Shown here: positions 26,930 through 35,394 of the stretch, in pieces | How the letters are laid out: each line of letters opens with the position of its first letter | How positions within the stretch are numbered: the stretch's first letter is position 1 | Assembly (NCBI RefSeq): GCF_029714305.1 | Contig: NZ_CP121647.1 | Span: 3,864,501 to 3,928,500, forward strand | Origin: Bradyrhizobium sp. CB3481 | GTDB lineage: Bacteria > Pseudomonadota > Alphaproteobacteria > Rhizobiales > Xanthobacteraceae | Direction of reading: 5' to 3' | Length of the DNA stretch: 64,000 bases | Made by a program: the position numbers and the translations under genes | The notes under the pieces: generated by a model | Databases searched by the model: none | What the model was told of the DNA's origin: nothing | The model's input: only the letters and a program-made list of their open reading frames with translations

Positions 26930-28237
26930 ATGAGTTCACAGCGTCGATCATCGGCCGACCAGCGGCAGGATCAATACCGCATCCTGCATGAAGCCGATCT
27001 GCGGGATTATCTCGCCGGGCTTCCCGCAATCGCGGCCCGGCTTGGCGGTGTCCCGGATTCATGGTCGATCGTCGAGGTCGGCGACGGCAACCTCAACCTC
27101 GTTTTTATCGTCAAGGGCGCGTCGGGCGGCATCGCCGTCAAGCAGGCGCTGCCCTACGTGCGGCTCGTCGGCGAGAGCTGGCCGCTGCCGCTGTCGCGCT
27201 CGCATTACGAATATCTGGCGCTGACGCGCCAGGCGCAGCTGGCGCCCGCGCTGGTGCCCGATGTGCTGCATCATAACGAGCCGCTCGCGCTTGTCGTCAT
27301 GGAGCTGCTCGAGCGGCACATCATCATGCGCAAGGGGCTGGTGGCCGGAACGACCTATCCGCGTTTCGTCGATGACATCACGACCTTTCTGGCGCGGACG
27401 CTGTTCCTGTCGTCCGATCTCGCGGTATCCGCCGCCGAGAAGAAGGAGGGGATCGCCGCCTTCGCCGGCAACCATGCGCTTTGCAAGATCACTGAGGATC
27501 TGATCTTTACCGATCCCTACCGCATTGCCGAGCAGAACCGCTGGACAGCGCCCTGGCTCGATGCCACGGCGGCCGCGTTCCGCGAGGACCTCGACCTCCA
27601 CGTCGCGATCTCGCACCTGAAGCTGAAATTCCTGAGCGCGCCGGAAGCGCTGATCCATGGCGACCTACACACCGGCTCGATCATGGTGACCGATAACTCG
27701 ACCATGGTGATCGATCCCGAATTCGCGTTCTACGGCCCGATGGGCTTTGATATCGGCGCCGTCATCGCCAATCTCTTGATGGCCTATCTCGCGTCATCAG
27801 GCCATGAGCGTTCGCCCGGCGATCGCCGCGCATTCGAGGCCTGGGTGCTGGAGGCGGTCGAGGGCGTCTGGACGGAGTTTGCGCGCAAGTTCCTCGCGCT
27901 ATGGCGCGGCGAGGCCAAGGGCGACGCCTATCCTGTGACGCTGTTTGAAGGCGAGGCGGGCGCGGCGCGCCTGGAAGCTGAACGACAGCGCTATATGGAA
28001 CGACTGTTCCAGGAGACGGTCGGCTTCTCGGCCGCAAAGATCATCCGCCGCATTCTCGGGCTGGCGCACAACATCGACTTCGAATTGATCGAAGATGCGA
28101 AACGGCGTGCCGTCTGCGAGGCGCGCAGCCTTCGGTTGGCACGGGCCATGATGGTGGATGCCGCTTCATTCCGCAGCATCGGCGATGTGACAAAAGCGGC
28201 GTGCCAGGTGCGCGATTGGCAGCCGGATTTTGCCTGA
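26930..28237 (+). CDS. mtnK: 5-methylthioribose kinase
   Basis: 435 residues of the APH/choline-kinase fold. The N-lobe has VEVGDGNLNLVFIVKG, the MTR-kinase glycine-rich loop. The catalytic loop is IHGDLHTGSIMV and the metal site is VIDPEFAFYGPMGFDIG. These blocks are specific for MtnK, which phosphorylates methylthioribose in methionine salvage. The ATG at 26930 has an AAGGGGGAG site; a TTG at 26897 is in frame but weaker. The usual partner mtnA is not next to it here. The following 254 bases hold no gene and no clear terminator. Confidence 0.88.
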   Translation: MSSQRRSSADQRQDQYRILHEADLRDYLAGLPAIAARLGGVPDSWSIVEVGDGNLNLVFIVKGASGGIAVKQALPYVRLVGESWPLPLSRSHYEYLALTRQAQLAPALVPDVLHHNEPLALVVMELLERHIIMRKGLVAGTTYPRFVDDITTFLARTLFLSSDLAVSAAEKKEGIAAFAGNHALCKITEDLIFTDPYRIAEQNRWTAPWLDATAAAFREDLDLHVAISHLKLKFLSAPEALIHGDLHTGSIMVTDNSTMVIDPEFAFYGPMGFDIGAVIANLLMAYLASSGHERSPGDRRAFEAWVLEAVEGVWTEFARKFLALWRGEAKGDAYPVTLFEGEAGAARLEAERQRYMERLFQETVGFSAAKIIRRILGLAHNIDFELIEDAKRRAVCEARSLRLARAMMVDAASFRSIGDVTKAACQVRDWQPDFA

Positions 28238-28491
28238 TTGCCGCGGGTCACCCACCGCGTCGTACCGCCAGCCCTGCCGGCCACCCGCGTTGTTAACGAT
28301 TGCCGCCACTATCGGCAGCCTGGCGTCGCAATCGGTTCCAGATTTAACCTCCAGCGCGGACATCAAGGTTAACTAACAAGCATACCAGAGGGTTTCGGTT
28401 GCCCGCTTCCACAGGCAGGCTAACCGTCAAGACTGCATTTTTTCGAGAGAGCTTGGTCTCTGCTCGCAGTTTTGATTAAGGGAGCATTCCC

Positions 28492-28971
28492 ATGGTACGT
28501 GCAGTAAAACCGCCGATTCTGGACGCGCTCGATCTTGAGCGCGAGATCGAAAAAGAGTTTCGCAAGCTGGATCATCACGAGTCCCTCCCGACCGAGTTCG
28601 CACCGCCCTCCGTGCGTGCGCCGGATCTGGGAATGCCTGATTATGTGGAGCATAGCGATGGCGCCACCGAGATCGGCAAGCTGTCGGCCGAAGCTGTTGT
28701 CCGCGAATATGAGGCGGCAGCGAAAGACATCGAGACGCTGGGCGAGGAACTGACCGAGCGGGCCAAGCAATGCGAAGCCATGATGCGCGAGGCGCTAGTG
28801 GTGACCGACGAGCTGAAGGAAACCGCGAAACGCTACCGCGCAGAGGCCAAACGCGTCTTCGATCAGATCGAGAGCTGTTCGCTGCTGACGGCGGAAGTCC
28901 GAAAGATCTGCGAAGACATGAAGGACAGGCTCGCTGCTCCGGCCAAGGCCGAAGCCAAATCCGACATGTAG
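28492..28971 (+). CDS. Coiled-coil protein, unknown function
   Basis: 159 residues. There is a polar proline-containing N-terminal third, then a long charged helix from about residue 65 to 145 (for example VREYEAAAKDIETLGEEL and KRYRAEAKRVFDQI) with heptad spacing of Leu, Ile and Ala. No signal peptide or membrane helix. GGGAG lies ahead of ATG 28492. It is followed by a permease relic on the other strand. I recognise the composition from Bradyrhizobium hypothetical proteins but no function. Confidence 0.6.
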   Translation: MVRAVKPPILDALDLEREIEKEFRKLDHHESLPTEFAPPSVRAPDLGMPDYVEHSDGATEIGKLSAEAVVREYEAAAKDIETLGEELTERAKQCEAMMREALVVTDELKETAKRYRAEAKRVFDQIESCSLLTAEVRKICEDMKDRLAAPAKAEAKSDM

Positions 28972-28991
28972 GACGGGCCTGCCCGGCCTCT

Positions 28992-29133
28992 CTACTCGGC
29001 TATGCGCTCCCGCAATCGCTGCGCATAGACGTTGATGATCAGCGCCGCGAGCAGGATCAGGCCGCGGATCAAGGTTTTCAGAAACTCTCGATGGTGACGT
29101 GTTCGAGCCGGTTGTCGAGGACGCCGACACGAG
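28992..29133 (-). pseudogene. Relic of a sugar ABC-transporter permease (C-terminal end only)
   Basis: Read on the minus strand, this gives LIRGLILLAALIINVYAQRLRERIAE-type sequence ending in TAG. It matches the last 45 or so residues of the intact permease at 32843-33877 (LIRGLILLAALVINVYAQRLRER), with roughly four in five bases shared. A one-base deletion near 29087 breaks the frame, and similarity stops at about 29133. The rest of the gene is gone. It is therefore the tail of a diverged paralogue, not a fresh copy. It lies on the far side of the cyclase gene from the intact permease, in the same orientation. Confidence 0.75.
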
Positions 29134-29223
29134 CCGGCTGTGATATTTCTCCGTGCCATCTCGGCCATTTTGCAGTAGGCTTTAAGCACCTGGTGCTCTG
29201 AAGGCGAGAGCCGGGAGGCGCCC

Positions 29224-32200
29224 ATGGACGTCGCGGCCTGGCTGTGTGGTCTGGGGCTAGGACAGTACGAACAGGCGTTCCGGGAGAACGACATCGATGC
29301 CGAGGTCCTCATGGACCTTACGGCTGAGGATCTGATCGGACTCGGCATCGCCTCGATCGGCCATCGCCGCAAACTGCTCGCCGCCATTGCAGCCTTGCGC
29401 GCGACCTCGCCTGCCACGGCCGCATCCGCCGCAGTTTCGGAGAAGGCCTGGTTGGCACCCGAGGCGGAGCGCCGCCAGCTCACCGTGATGTTTGTCGACC
29501 TGGTCGATTCGACTGCGCTTGCGGCGCGGCTCGATCCGGAGGAAATGGCCGACGTACTGCGGACCTATCAGAACGCGGTGGCGGGCGCGATCGCGCGGTT
29601 CGAAGGGCACGTGGCGAAGTACATGGGAGATGGTGTGCTGGCCTATTTCGGCTATCCGCGCGCCCATGAGGATGAAGCCGAACGCGCGATGCGGGCCGGT
29701 CTCGCCGCGGTCGCGGCGGTGCACAGCCTGGGACCTGCGCATGGCGAGACGTTGGCGACCCGTGTCGGGATCGCGACCGGCCCGGTGGTTGTCGGCGAGT
29801 TGATCGGCGAAGGCGCTGCGCGCGAGGAGACGGTGGTCGGCGACACCCCGAACCTCGCGGCGCGGCTGCAAACCCTGGCCGAGCCAGATACGGTGGTGAT
29901 TTCCGCCCGCACCCGGGAGCTCGTTGGCGGCCTATTCGTACTGGATGAGCTTGGCCTGCAGATCTTAAAGGGCTTTCCCGTTCCGGTGCGAGCATGGCGG
30001 GTGATCGGGGAGGGTGCCGCCGAGAGTCGGTTCGAGGCGTTGCATGGCGCAGGCCTGACGCCACTTGTCGGTCGCGAGAATGAGATCGGCCTGCTTCTCG
30101 AGCACTGGGAGCGAGCCAAGGAAGGTGAGGGCCAGGTGTTGCTGCTGGCAGGCGAGCCCGGCATCGGCAAATCGCGCCTCGTGCGGGCGCTGCGCGGACG
30201 ACTTGAAAATGAGCCGCATACGCCCCTGAGCCATTACTGCTCACCGCACCATCAGACCAGCCCGCTTCACCCCGTGATCGGCCTCTTGGAGCGGGCGGCA
30301 GGCTTCGCCGCGGACGATGCCGCCGCAACGAGGCTCGACAAGCTCGAGTCGCTGCTTGCGCTATCGACGGACGATGTGGCCGGGGTGGCCCCGCTGCTCG
30401 CGGCACTGCTGTCGCTCGATACGAATGCGCGCTACCCGCCGCTCGACATGAGCCCGCATCGGCAGAAGGAGCGGACGCTCGAGGAACTGGTCGATCAGGT
30501 TTTAGGCCTCGCAAGGCGCCGGCCGGTCCTGGCCCTCTACGAGGACGTGCACTGGGCAGATCCGACCTCGCTCGAGCTACTCGATCTTCTGGTCGATCGG
30601 GTGCAGGGCGCCTCGGTGCTGGTCCTTATCACCTTCCGGCCCGAGTTCGCGCCGCCGTGGATACGCTGCGCCCATGTCACCATGATGACCCTAAACCGGT
30701 TGAGCCGCCGGCAGGGCGCGGCCATGGTCGCGCGGCTGAGCGGCGGCAAGGCGTTGCCCCCTGTGGTGCTTGACCAGATCGTCGCCAAGACCGACGGCGT
30801 GCCGCTGTTCGTCGAAGAGCTGACACGGACGGTGCTGGAGGCCAATCTGCTCCGCGACGAGGGCGACCACTACGCGCTGGCCGGGCCTCTGCTGTCGATG
30901 GCGATCCCAGCCACGCTTCAAGAGTCGCTGTTGGCCCGGCTCGACCGGCTTGCCCCGGCCCGAGAGGTGGCCCAGGTCGGGGCTGCTATTGGCCGGGAAT
31001 TCTCGCACGAACTGCTCGCCATGGCGGCGGCGCTGCCGCAGAGCGACCTGCAGGCGGGATTGGATGACCTCGTCGGTTCAGGCTTGGTCTTCCGGCGCGG
31101 CACGCCGCCTCAGGTGACCTACAGCTTCAAGCATGCGCTCGTGCAAGACGCCGCCTATGCGACCTTGGTGCGGGCGAAGCGGCAACGCTTGCACGCTCGG
31201 ATCGCTGCCGCGCTCGAGCAGCATTTTCCGGAGACGGTGCAGGCGCAGCCCGAACTTCTGGCCCATCATTTCATGGAGGCGGGGCTGGCTGAACGGGCGA
31301 TCGACTATTGGCTGAGAGCGGGACAGGCAGAGATCGCGCGCTCGGCCACGGCAGAGGCGATCACGCAACTGAGCAAAGGGCTCGAGTTGATCCCGGCTCT
31401 CACTAACGACGCCGCACGATGGAGGCAGGAACTCGAACTGCAAGTTGCCCTCGGTGTCGCGCTGATGGCAGCGAAGGGCTGGGCCGCACCGGAGGTCGGG
31501 CGGGCCAACGCACGGGCCCGAGACTTGTGCGAGCGCCTCGGCGACACCTCGCGGTTCTTCCCTGTTCTCTATGGGAAGTGGGTTTTTCACGTCGTGAGGG
31601 CGGAGCTCGAGGCCGGTCGAACTGCAGGCGAGGATTTACTCCACCGTGCCCAGGAACAGAACGATGCTGCCGCCGAAACCGTTGGCAACCGCATCGTCGG
31701 AACCGCTGAATTGCTTCGCGGCGAGTTAGGGGCTGCCCGCGCTCATTTGGAGCGGACGCTCGCTCTCTACGATCCGGCCGCACATCGGTCGCTCGCCTTC
31801 CTTTTCGCGCAAGATCCCCGCGTGGCGGGACTGTCCGTTCTGTCCTGGGGACTGTTCGCGCTCGGCTATCCCGAGCAGGCCCAAGCCAAGATCGAACAGG
31901 CATTGACGGACGCGAAGGAGTTGTCCCACCGCAACACTCTCGGATATGCCCTGCTTTACGGCTGCATCCTGTCGCAGCTCCGCCATGACAAAGACGAGGC
32001 CCGAGATCGGGCGAATGCACTGATCACACTTGCAGCCGAGCAGGACGCCCCGCACTTCCTCGGAGCCGGCATCATCATTCGTGGCTGGACGCTGGGCGAG
32101 GCTGGGGATTTTGGGACTGGCATCGCGCAGATCCGCGACGGGCTTGCGATGTGGCAGGCCACCGGAGCGGGTTTCCTGGTGCCCTATTTCCGAAGCCTGC

Positions 32201-32619
32201 TTGCCGAGGTCCACGGCCGGTCGGGCGCGGTGAACGAAGGCTTGGATCTCATTACCGAAGCGCTCGACCGAGCGGAAGAAACCAGCGAGGAGTGGTTCGA
32301 GGCCGAACTCCATCGGATCATGGGTGAGCTGACGCTGCGGTTGCCGAAGCCCGATCCAATTGCCGCGGAAGCACAGTTCGGACAAGCGGCTGCAACCGCG
32401 CGTCAACAAGGCGCCAAGCTGTGGGAGTTGCGAGCGGCGACCAGCCTTGCACGATTGTGGAGAGAACAGGGTCGGCGCGGCGAGGCTCACGACCTGCTCG
32501 CCCCGCTCTATAGCCAGTTCACCGAGGGCTTTGGGACACCAGATCTGCAGGCTGCCAACGCAATACTTCGAGAAACCACTGCGAGCTCCGAGCCGAGGAT
32601 GGATCCCAAATGCCAGTAG
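29224..32619 (+). CDS. SAM domain - class III adenylate/guanylate cyclase - AAA ATPase - TPR protein
   Basis: 1131 residues, multidomain. Residues 1-60 are a sterile-alpha-motif domain (WLCGLGLGQYEQAFREN, then LIGLGIASIGHRRKLL). Residues about 80-250 are a class III cyclase: metal Asp in MFVDLVDSTALA, HVAKYMGDGVLAYFGYP with substrate Lys and second metal Asp, and VGDTPNLAARLQ with the Asn and Arg of the active site, so it looks catalytically competent. Residues about 280-560 form a STAND-type ATPase with Walker A GEPGIGKSRL near 310. The remaining part is TPR-like helical repeats. Rhizobia carry many such proteins. It should make cAMP in response to a protein-binding signal. The neighbour on the left is a permease relic; the right side is a repeat. 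Confidence 0.9.
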   Translation: MDVAAWLCGLGLGQYEQAFRENDIDAEVLMDLTAEDLIGLGIASIGHRRKLLAAIAALRATSPATAASAAVSEKAWLAPEAERRQLTVMFVDLVDSTALAARLDPEEMADVLRTYQNAVAGAIARFEGHVAKYMGDGVLAYFGYPRAHEDEAERAMRAGLAAVAAVHSLGPAHGETLATRVGIATGPVVVGELIGEGAAREETVVGDTPNLAARLQTLAEPDTVVISARTRELVGGLFVLDELGLQILKGFPVPVRAWRVIGEGAAESRFEALHGAGLTPLVGRENEIGLLLEHWERAKEGEGQVLLLAGEPGIGKSRLVRALRGRLENEPHTPLSHYCSPHHQTSPLHPVIGLLERAAGFAADDAAATRLDKLESLLALSTDDVAGVAPLLAALLSLDTNARYPPLDMSPHRQKERTLEELVDQVLGLARRRPVLALYEDVHWADPTSLELLDLLVDRVQGASVLVLITFRPEFAPPWIRCAHVTMMTLNRLSRRQGAAMVARLSGGKALPPVVLDQIVAKTDGVPLFVEELTRTVLEANLLRDEGDHYALAGPLLSMAIPATLQESLLARLDRLAPAREVAQVGAAIGREFSHELLAMAAALPQSDLQAGLDDLVGSGLVFRRGTPPQVTYSFKHALVQDAAYATLVRAKRQRLHARIAAALEQHFPETVQAQPELLAHHFMEAGLAERAIDYWLRAGQAEIARSATAEAITQLSKGLELIPALTNDAARWRQELELQVALGVALMAAKGWAAPEVGRANARARDLCERLGDTSRFFPVLYGKWVFHVVRAELEAGRTAGEDLLHRAQEQNDAAAETVGNRIVGTAELLRGELGAARAHLERTLALYDPAAHRSLAFLFAQDPRVAGLSVLSWGLFALGYPEQAQAKIEQALTDAKELSHRNTLGYALLYGCILSQLRHDKDEARDRANALITLAAEQDAPHFLGAGIIIRGWTLGEAGDFGTGIAQIRDGLAMWQATGAGFLVPYFRSLLAEVHGRSGAVNEGLDLITEALDRAEETSEEWFEAELHRIMGELTLRLPKPDPIAAEAQFGQAAATARQQGAKLWELRAATSLARLWREQGRRGEAHDLLAPLYSQFTEGFGTPDLQAANAILRETTASSEPRMDPKCQ

Positions 32620-32743
32620 TGGGTGCCTGCATACGATATGGCAGGTTGCCTTGGCCAAAATCGCCCGGACGGAATCAGGCATGAAGCCACCCGCGTTTGA
32701 ATGTTTCTCAAAAGGTAGCTACGCATCTATGAGTATATGCCCT

Positions 32744-32845
32744 AGAGCATAATCCGGAAAAGTGTGAAGCGGTTTTCCGAAAAGATCATGCTCAAACAAA
32801 GACCTAAAGCGCGATGACGATTCATCCAAATCTCATCGCGCTTTA
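32744..32845. repeat. Bradyrhizobium-type intergenic palindromic repeat, likely terminator of the ABC operon
   Basis: There are two nested inverted repeats. AGCATaATCcGGAAAA at 32747 pairs loosely with TTTTCC...GATCATGCT ending near 32792. TAAAGCGCGATGA (32805-32817) pairs perfectly with TCATCGCGCTTTA (32833-32845). This element type is widely scattered in Bradyrhizobium genomes. Its right end supplies the TAA stop codon of the minus-strand permease gene, and the 13-bp stem forms right behind the stop. Upstream, 32620-32743 shows nothing clear. Confidence 0.75.
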
Positions 32846-33877
32846 GTCCACCGCCCGTTCCCGCAAGCGCTGGGCATAGACATTGATCACGAGCGCCGCC
32901 AGCAGGATCAGGCCGCGGATCAATATCTTCAGAAAACTGTCGATATTGACGTGGTCGAGGCCGTTGTTGAGGACGCCGAGCACGAACAGGCCGACGATGG
33001 TGTTACCGATGCCGCCGCGGCCGCCAAAGAGACTGGTACCGCCGACTACGACGGCAGCGATCGAATCCAGCAAGTACGTGTCGAACTCGTTCTGCTGCGC
33101 GCTGCCGAAATGCGCGACGCCGAGCATGCCGCCGATGCCGGCGCAGACGGCCGAGATCACCATCACGCTGCCGAGGATGAGCTTGACGTTGAGGCCGGAA
33201 TACTCCGCCGCCTCGCGGTTTCCGCCGACCATGTAGACGTAGCGGCCGAAGCGGGTGTAGGTCAGCACCAGATGGCCGCCGAGCAGCATCAGCGCCGCCA
33301 CGATCACGATCCAGGGCACGCCGCCGATCGAGGTCGAGCCGAGCGTCGAGACCAGCGGCGGCACCTTGTAGGCGATCTGCCCGCGCACCAGCAGCGCCGA
33401 GATGCCGGCCGCGATCTGCATCATCGCCAGCGTCATGATGAAGGAGGGGATGCCGATGACCGTCAGTCCGAAGGCATTGACGAGTCCGAGCAGGGCGCAC
33501 AGCGCCAGCGCGAGCAGGATCGCGGCCCATCCGGGCATCGGAACGTTGGCGATGTTGACGTAGGACTCCTGCAGCGTGAAATACGCCACCGCGATGCCGG
33601 TGACGTTGGCGATCGCCGCGATCGAAAGATCAATTTCGGCGCACAGGATCACGAAGGTCAGGCCGACGGCGATGATGCCGGTGACCGATATCTGCGTCAG
33701 GATATTGCCGAGATTGTCCAGCGTCGCAAAGGAGGGGCTGGCCACCGCGAAGAAACCGAACAGGCAGATCAGCGTCAGGAACGGCGCGATGTTGCGCATT
33801 TGCGAGCGCAGCAATGCGGCGAGCCGGTGCGGGCGTTTGCGATCCGCCGCAACTGTCGCGCTTTCACCCGTGGTCAT
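32843..33877 (-). CDS. Sugar-type ABC transporter permease (RbsC-like)
   Basis: 344 residues with eight to ten membrane helices, BPD_transp_2 family. The conserved block of the family is FVILCAEIDLSIAAIANVTG, the equivalent of the GGIDLSVG motif in ribose permeases; here the two Gly are replaced by Ala-Glu. A YMVGGNREAAEYSGLNVK segment also fits. ATG 33877 has GGAG at good spacing; a GTG five codons upstream is less likely. It is the last gene of a binding protein - ATPase - permease operon. Its stop codon lies within the repeat element. The substrate is unknown, probably a sugar or polyol. Confidence 0.88.
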   Translation of the reverse strand: MTTGESATVAADRKRPHRLAALLRSQMRNIAPFLTLICLFGFFAVASPSFATLDNLGNILTQISVTGIIAVGLTFVILCAEIDLSIAAIANVTGIAVAYFTLQESYVNIANVPMPGWAAILLALALCALLGLVNAFGLTVIGIPSFIMTLAMMQIAAGISALLVRGQIAYKVPPLVSTLGSTSIGGVPWIVIVAALMLLGGHLVLTYTRFGRYVYMVGGNREAAEYSGLNVKLILGSVMVISAVCAGIGGMLGVAHFGSAQQNEFDTYLLDSIAAVVVGGTSLFGGRGGIGNTIVGLFVLGVLNNGLDHVNIDSFLKILIRGLILLAALVINVYAQRLRERAVD

Positions 33878-33888
33878 ATCCGGTCTCC

Positions 33889-35391
33889 TCACGCAGCTTC
33901 GAGCAGGCGGTCCTTGCTGATCCGTTCATTGGCAAATTCCCGCACCACCGTGCCGCGCTTGAGCACGAGGACGCGGTCGGCGAGCGAGAGCACCGTCTCC
34001 GGTTCGGTGGAGAGCACGATGATGGCGAGTCCCTTGTCGCGCAGGTCCCTGACGATGTGGATGACGTCGTTCTTGGCGCCGACATCCATGCCGCGGGTCG
34101 GCTCGCACAACACGAGCAGCCGCGGCGGATAGGTCAACCATTTCGCCAGCGCCACCTTCTGCTGGTTGCCGCCCGAGAGCATGCCAAGATCGAGCTCGAC
34201 CGCGGCCGGGCGGATGCGGAGCTGCTCGACCTGGCGCGTCGCGATCGCGCGTTCACGCGAAGGCTTGAGCAGCAGGGAAGAGATGCGGTCGAGCACGCTG
34301 ATCGAGATGTTCTTGTAGACCGGCTCCTGGTGAAACAGCATGTCGCGCCGGCTCTCGGGCACGAAGGCGACGCCGGCGCGCCGCGCATCGGCCGTGCTGC
34401 GGAAGGCCTTTTGACTGCCGGCGACGGCCAGCGTGCCCTGGTCCGGCCGGAGCTTGCCGAACAGAATGCGCGCCAGCTCGAGCTGGCCGCAGCCCATGAA
34501 GCCGTAGATGCCGAGCACCTCGCCGGCGCGGACGTCGAAGGAGACATCGCGCAGGCTGCGGGCGAGCGAGAGCCCGCTGGCATTCAGCACCACCGGCTTT
34601 TCGACGGCCGGCGGCAGCATGATGTCGTGCGTATAGGTCTCCTCCAGCGCCTCGCGGCCCCTACCGATCATCGCCTCGATCAGCGCCGACTTATTGGTCT
34701 CGGCGGCCCTGGTCTCCGCGACCTTCCGGCCGTTGCGGAACACCGTCACCACATCAGAGACGCGCAGGATGTCCTCGATGAAATGCGAGATGAAGACGAT
34801 GCTGGTGCCTTCGTCGCGCAGCCGCTTCAGCGTCGCGAACAGCCGCTCGACCTCCGGCGGCGACAGCGCCGAGGTCGGCTCGTCGAGGATGATGATGCGG
34901 GCGCCCGAGAACAGCACGCGGGCGATCTCGATCAGTTGCTGCAGGCCGATCGGGAGGTCGCCGAGCCGCGACATCGGGTCGACGTCGATGCCGAAGCGCT
35001 TGAGCTGCTCGCCGGCCTCGCGCGCCATGCGCCGCCATTGCACGAGGCCGAGGCGGTTGGTCGGCTGGTTGCCGAGAAATACGTTCTCGGCGACCGACAG
35101 ATCGGGCGCGACGCTGAGCTCCTGATGCACCATGGCGATACCGGCCGCATGGGCGTCGCGCACCGAGCGGAAGCGGGTTTCCTTTCCATCCAGCACAAAG
35201 CGTCCGGAAAAATCCGCATGCACGCCGGCGATGATCTTCATCAGCGTGCTCTTGCCCGCGCCATTCTCGCCGACGAGACCATGGATCTCGCCGGGCGACA
35301 GCGCAAAGTCGACACCACGAAGCGCCTCGACGCCGCCGAAGGCCTTCGTGATGTCGATGAGTTCGAGGATGGGCTGATGTCCCGAGGGCAT
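33889..35391 (-). CDS. Sugar-type ABC transporter ATPase, two nucleotide-binding domains (RbsA/MglA-like)
   Basis: 500 residues with two ATP-binding cassettes. Domain 1: Walker A GENGAGKSTLMKI, signature and Walker B ARVLFSGARIIILDEPTSAL. Domain 2: signature LSGGNQQKVALAKWL and LLVLCEPTRGMDVGAK; its Walker A position (GFMGCGQLELA) is degenerate, as usual in this family. The ATG at 35391 lies three bases after the binding-protein stop, and its own stop is 11 bases before the permease start. It powers import of a monosaccharide-type substrate. Confidence 0.92.
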   Translation of the reverse strand: MPSGHQPILELIDITKAFGGVEALRGVDFALSPGEIHGLVGENGAGKSTLMKIIAGVHADFSGRFVLDGKETRFRSVRDAHAAGIAMVHQELSVAPDLSVAENVFLGNQPTNRLGLVQWRRMAREAGEQLKRFGIDVDPMSRLGDLPIGLQQLIEIARVLFSGARIIILDEPTSALSPPEVERLFATLKRLRDEGTSIVFISHFIEDILRVSDVVTVFRNGRKVAETRAAETNKSALIEAMIGRGREALEETYTHDIMLPPAVEKPVVLNASGLSLARSLRDVSFDVRAGEVLGIYGFMGCGQLELARILFGKLRPDQGTLAVAGSQKAFRSTADARRAGVAFVPESRRDMLFHQEPVYKNISISVLDRISSLLLKPSRERAIATRQVEQLRIRPAAVELDLGMLSGGNQQKVALAKWLTYPPRLLVLCEPTRGMDVGAKNDVIHIVRDLRDKGLAIIVLSTEPETVLSLADRVLVLKRGTVVREFANERISKDRLLEAA

Positions 35392-35394
35392 TGA

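Noticed and set aside
33814..35394. 526-codon plus-strand frame opposite the ABC ATPase
   Set aside because: Shadow frame without domains; the ATPase carries all family motifs.
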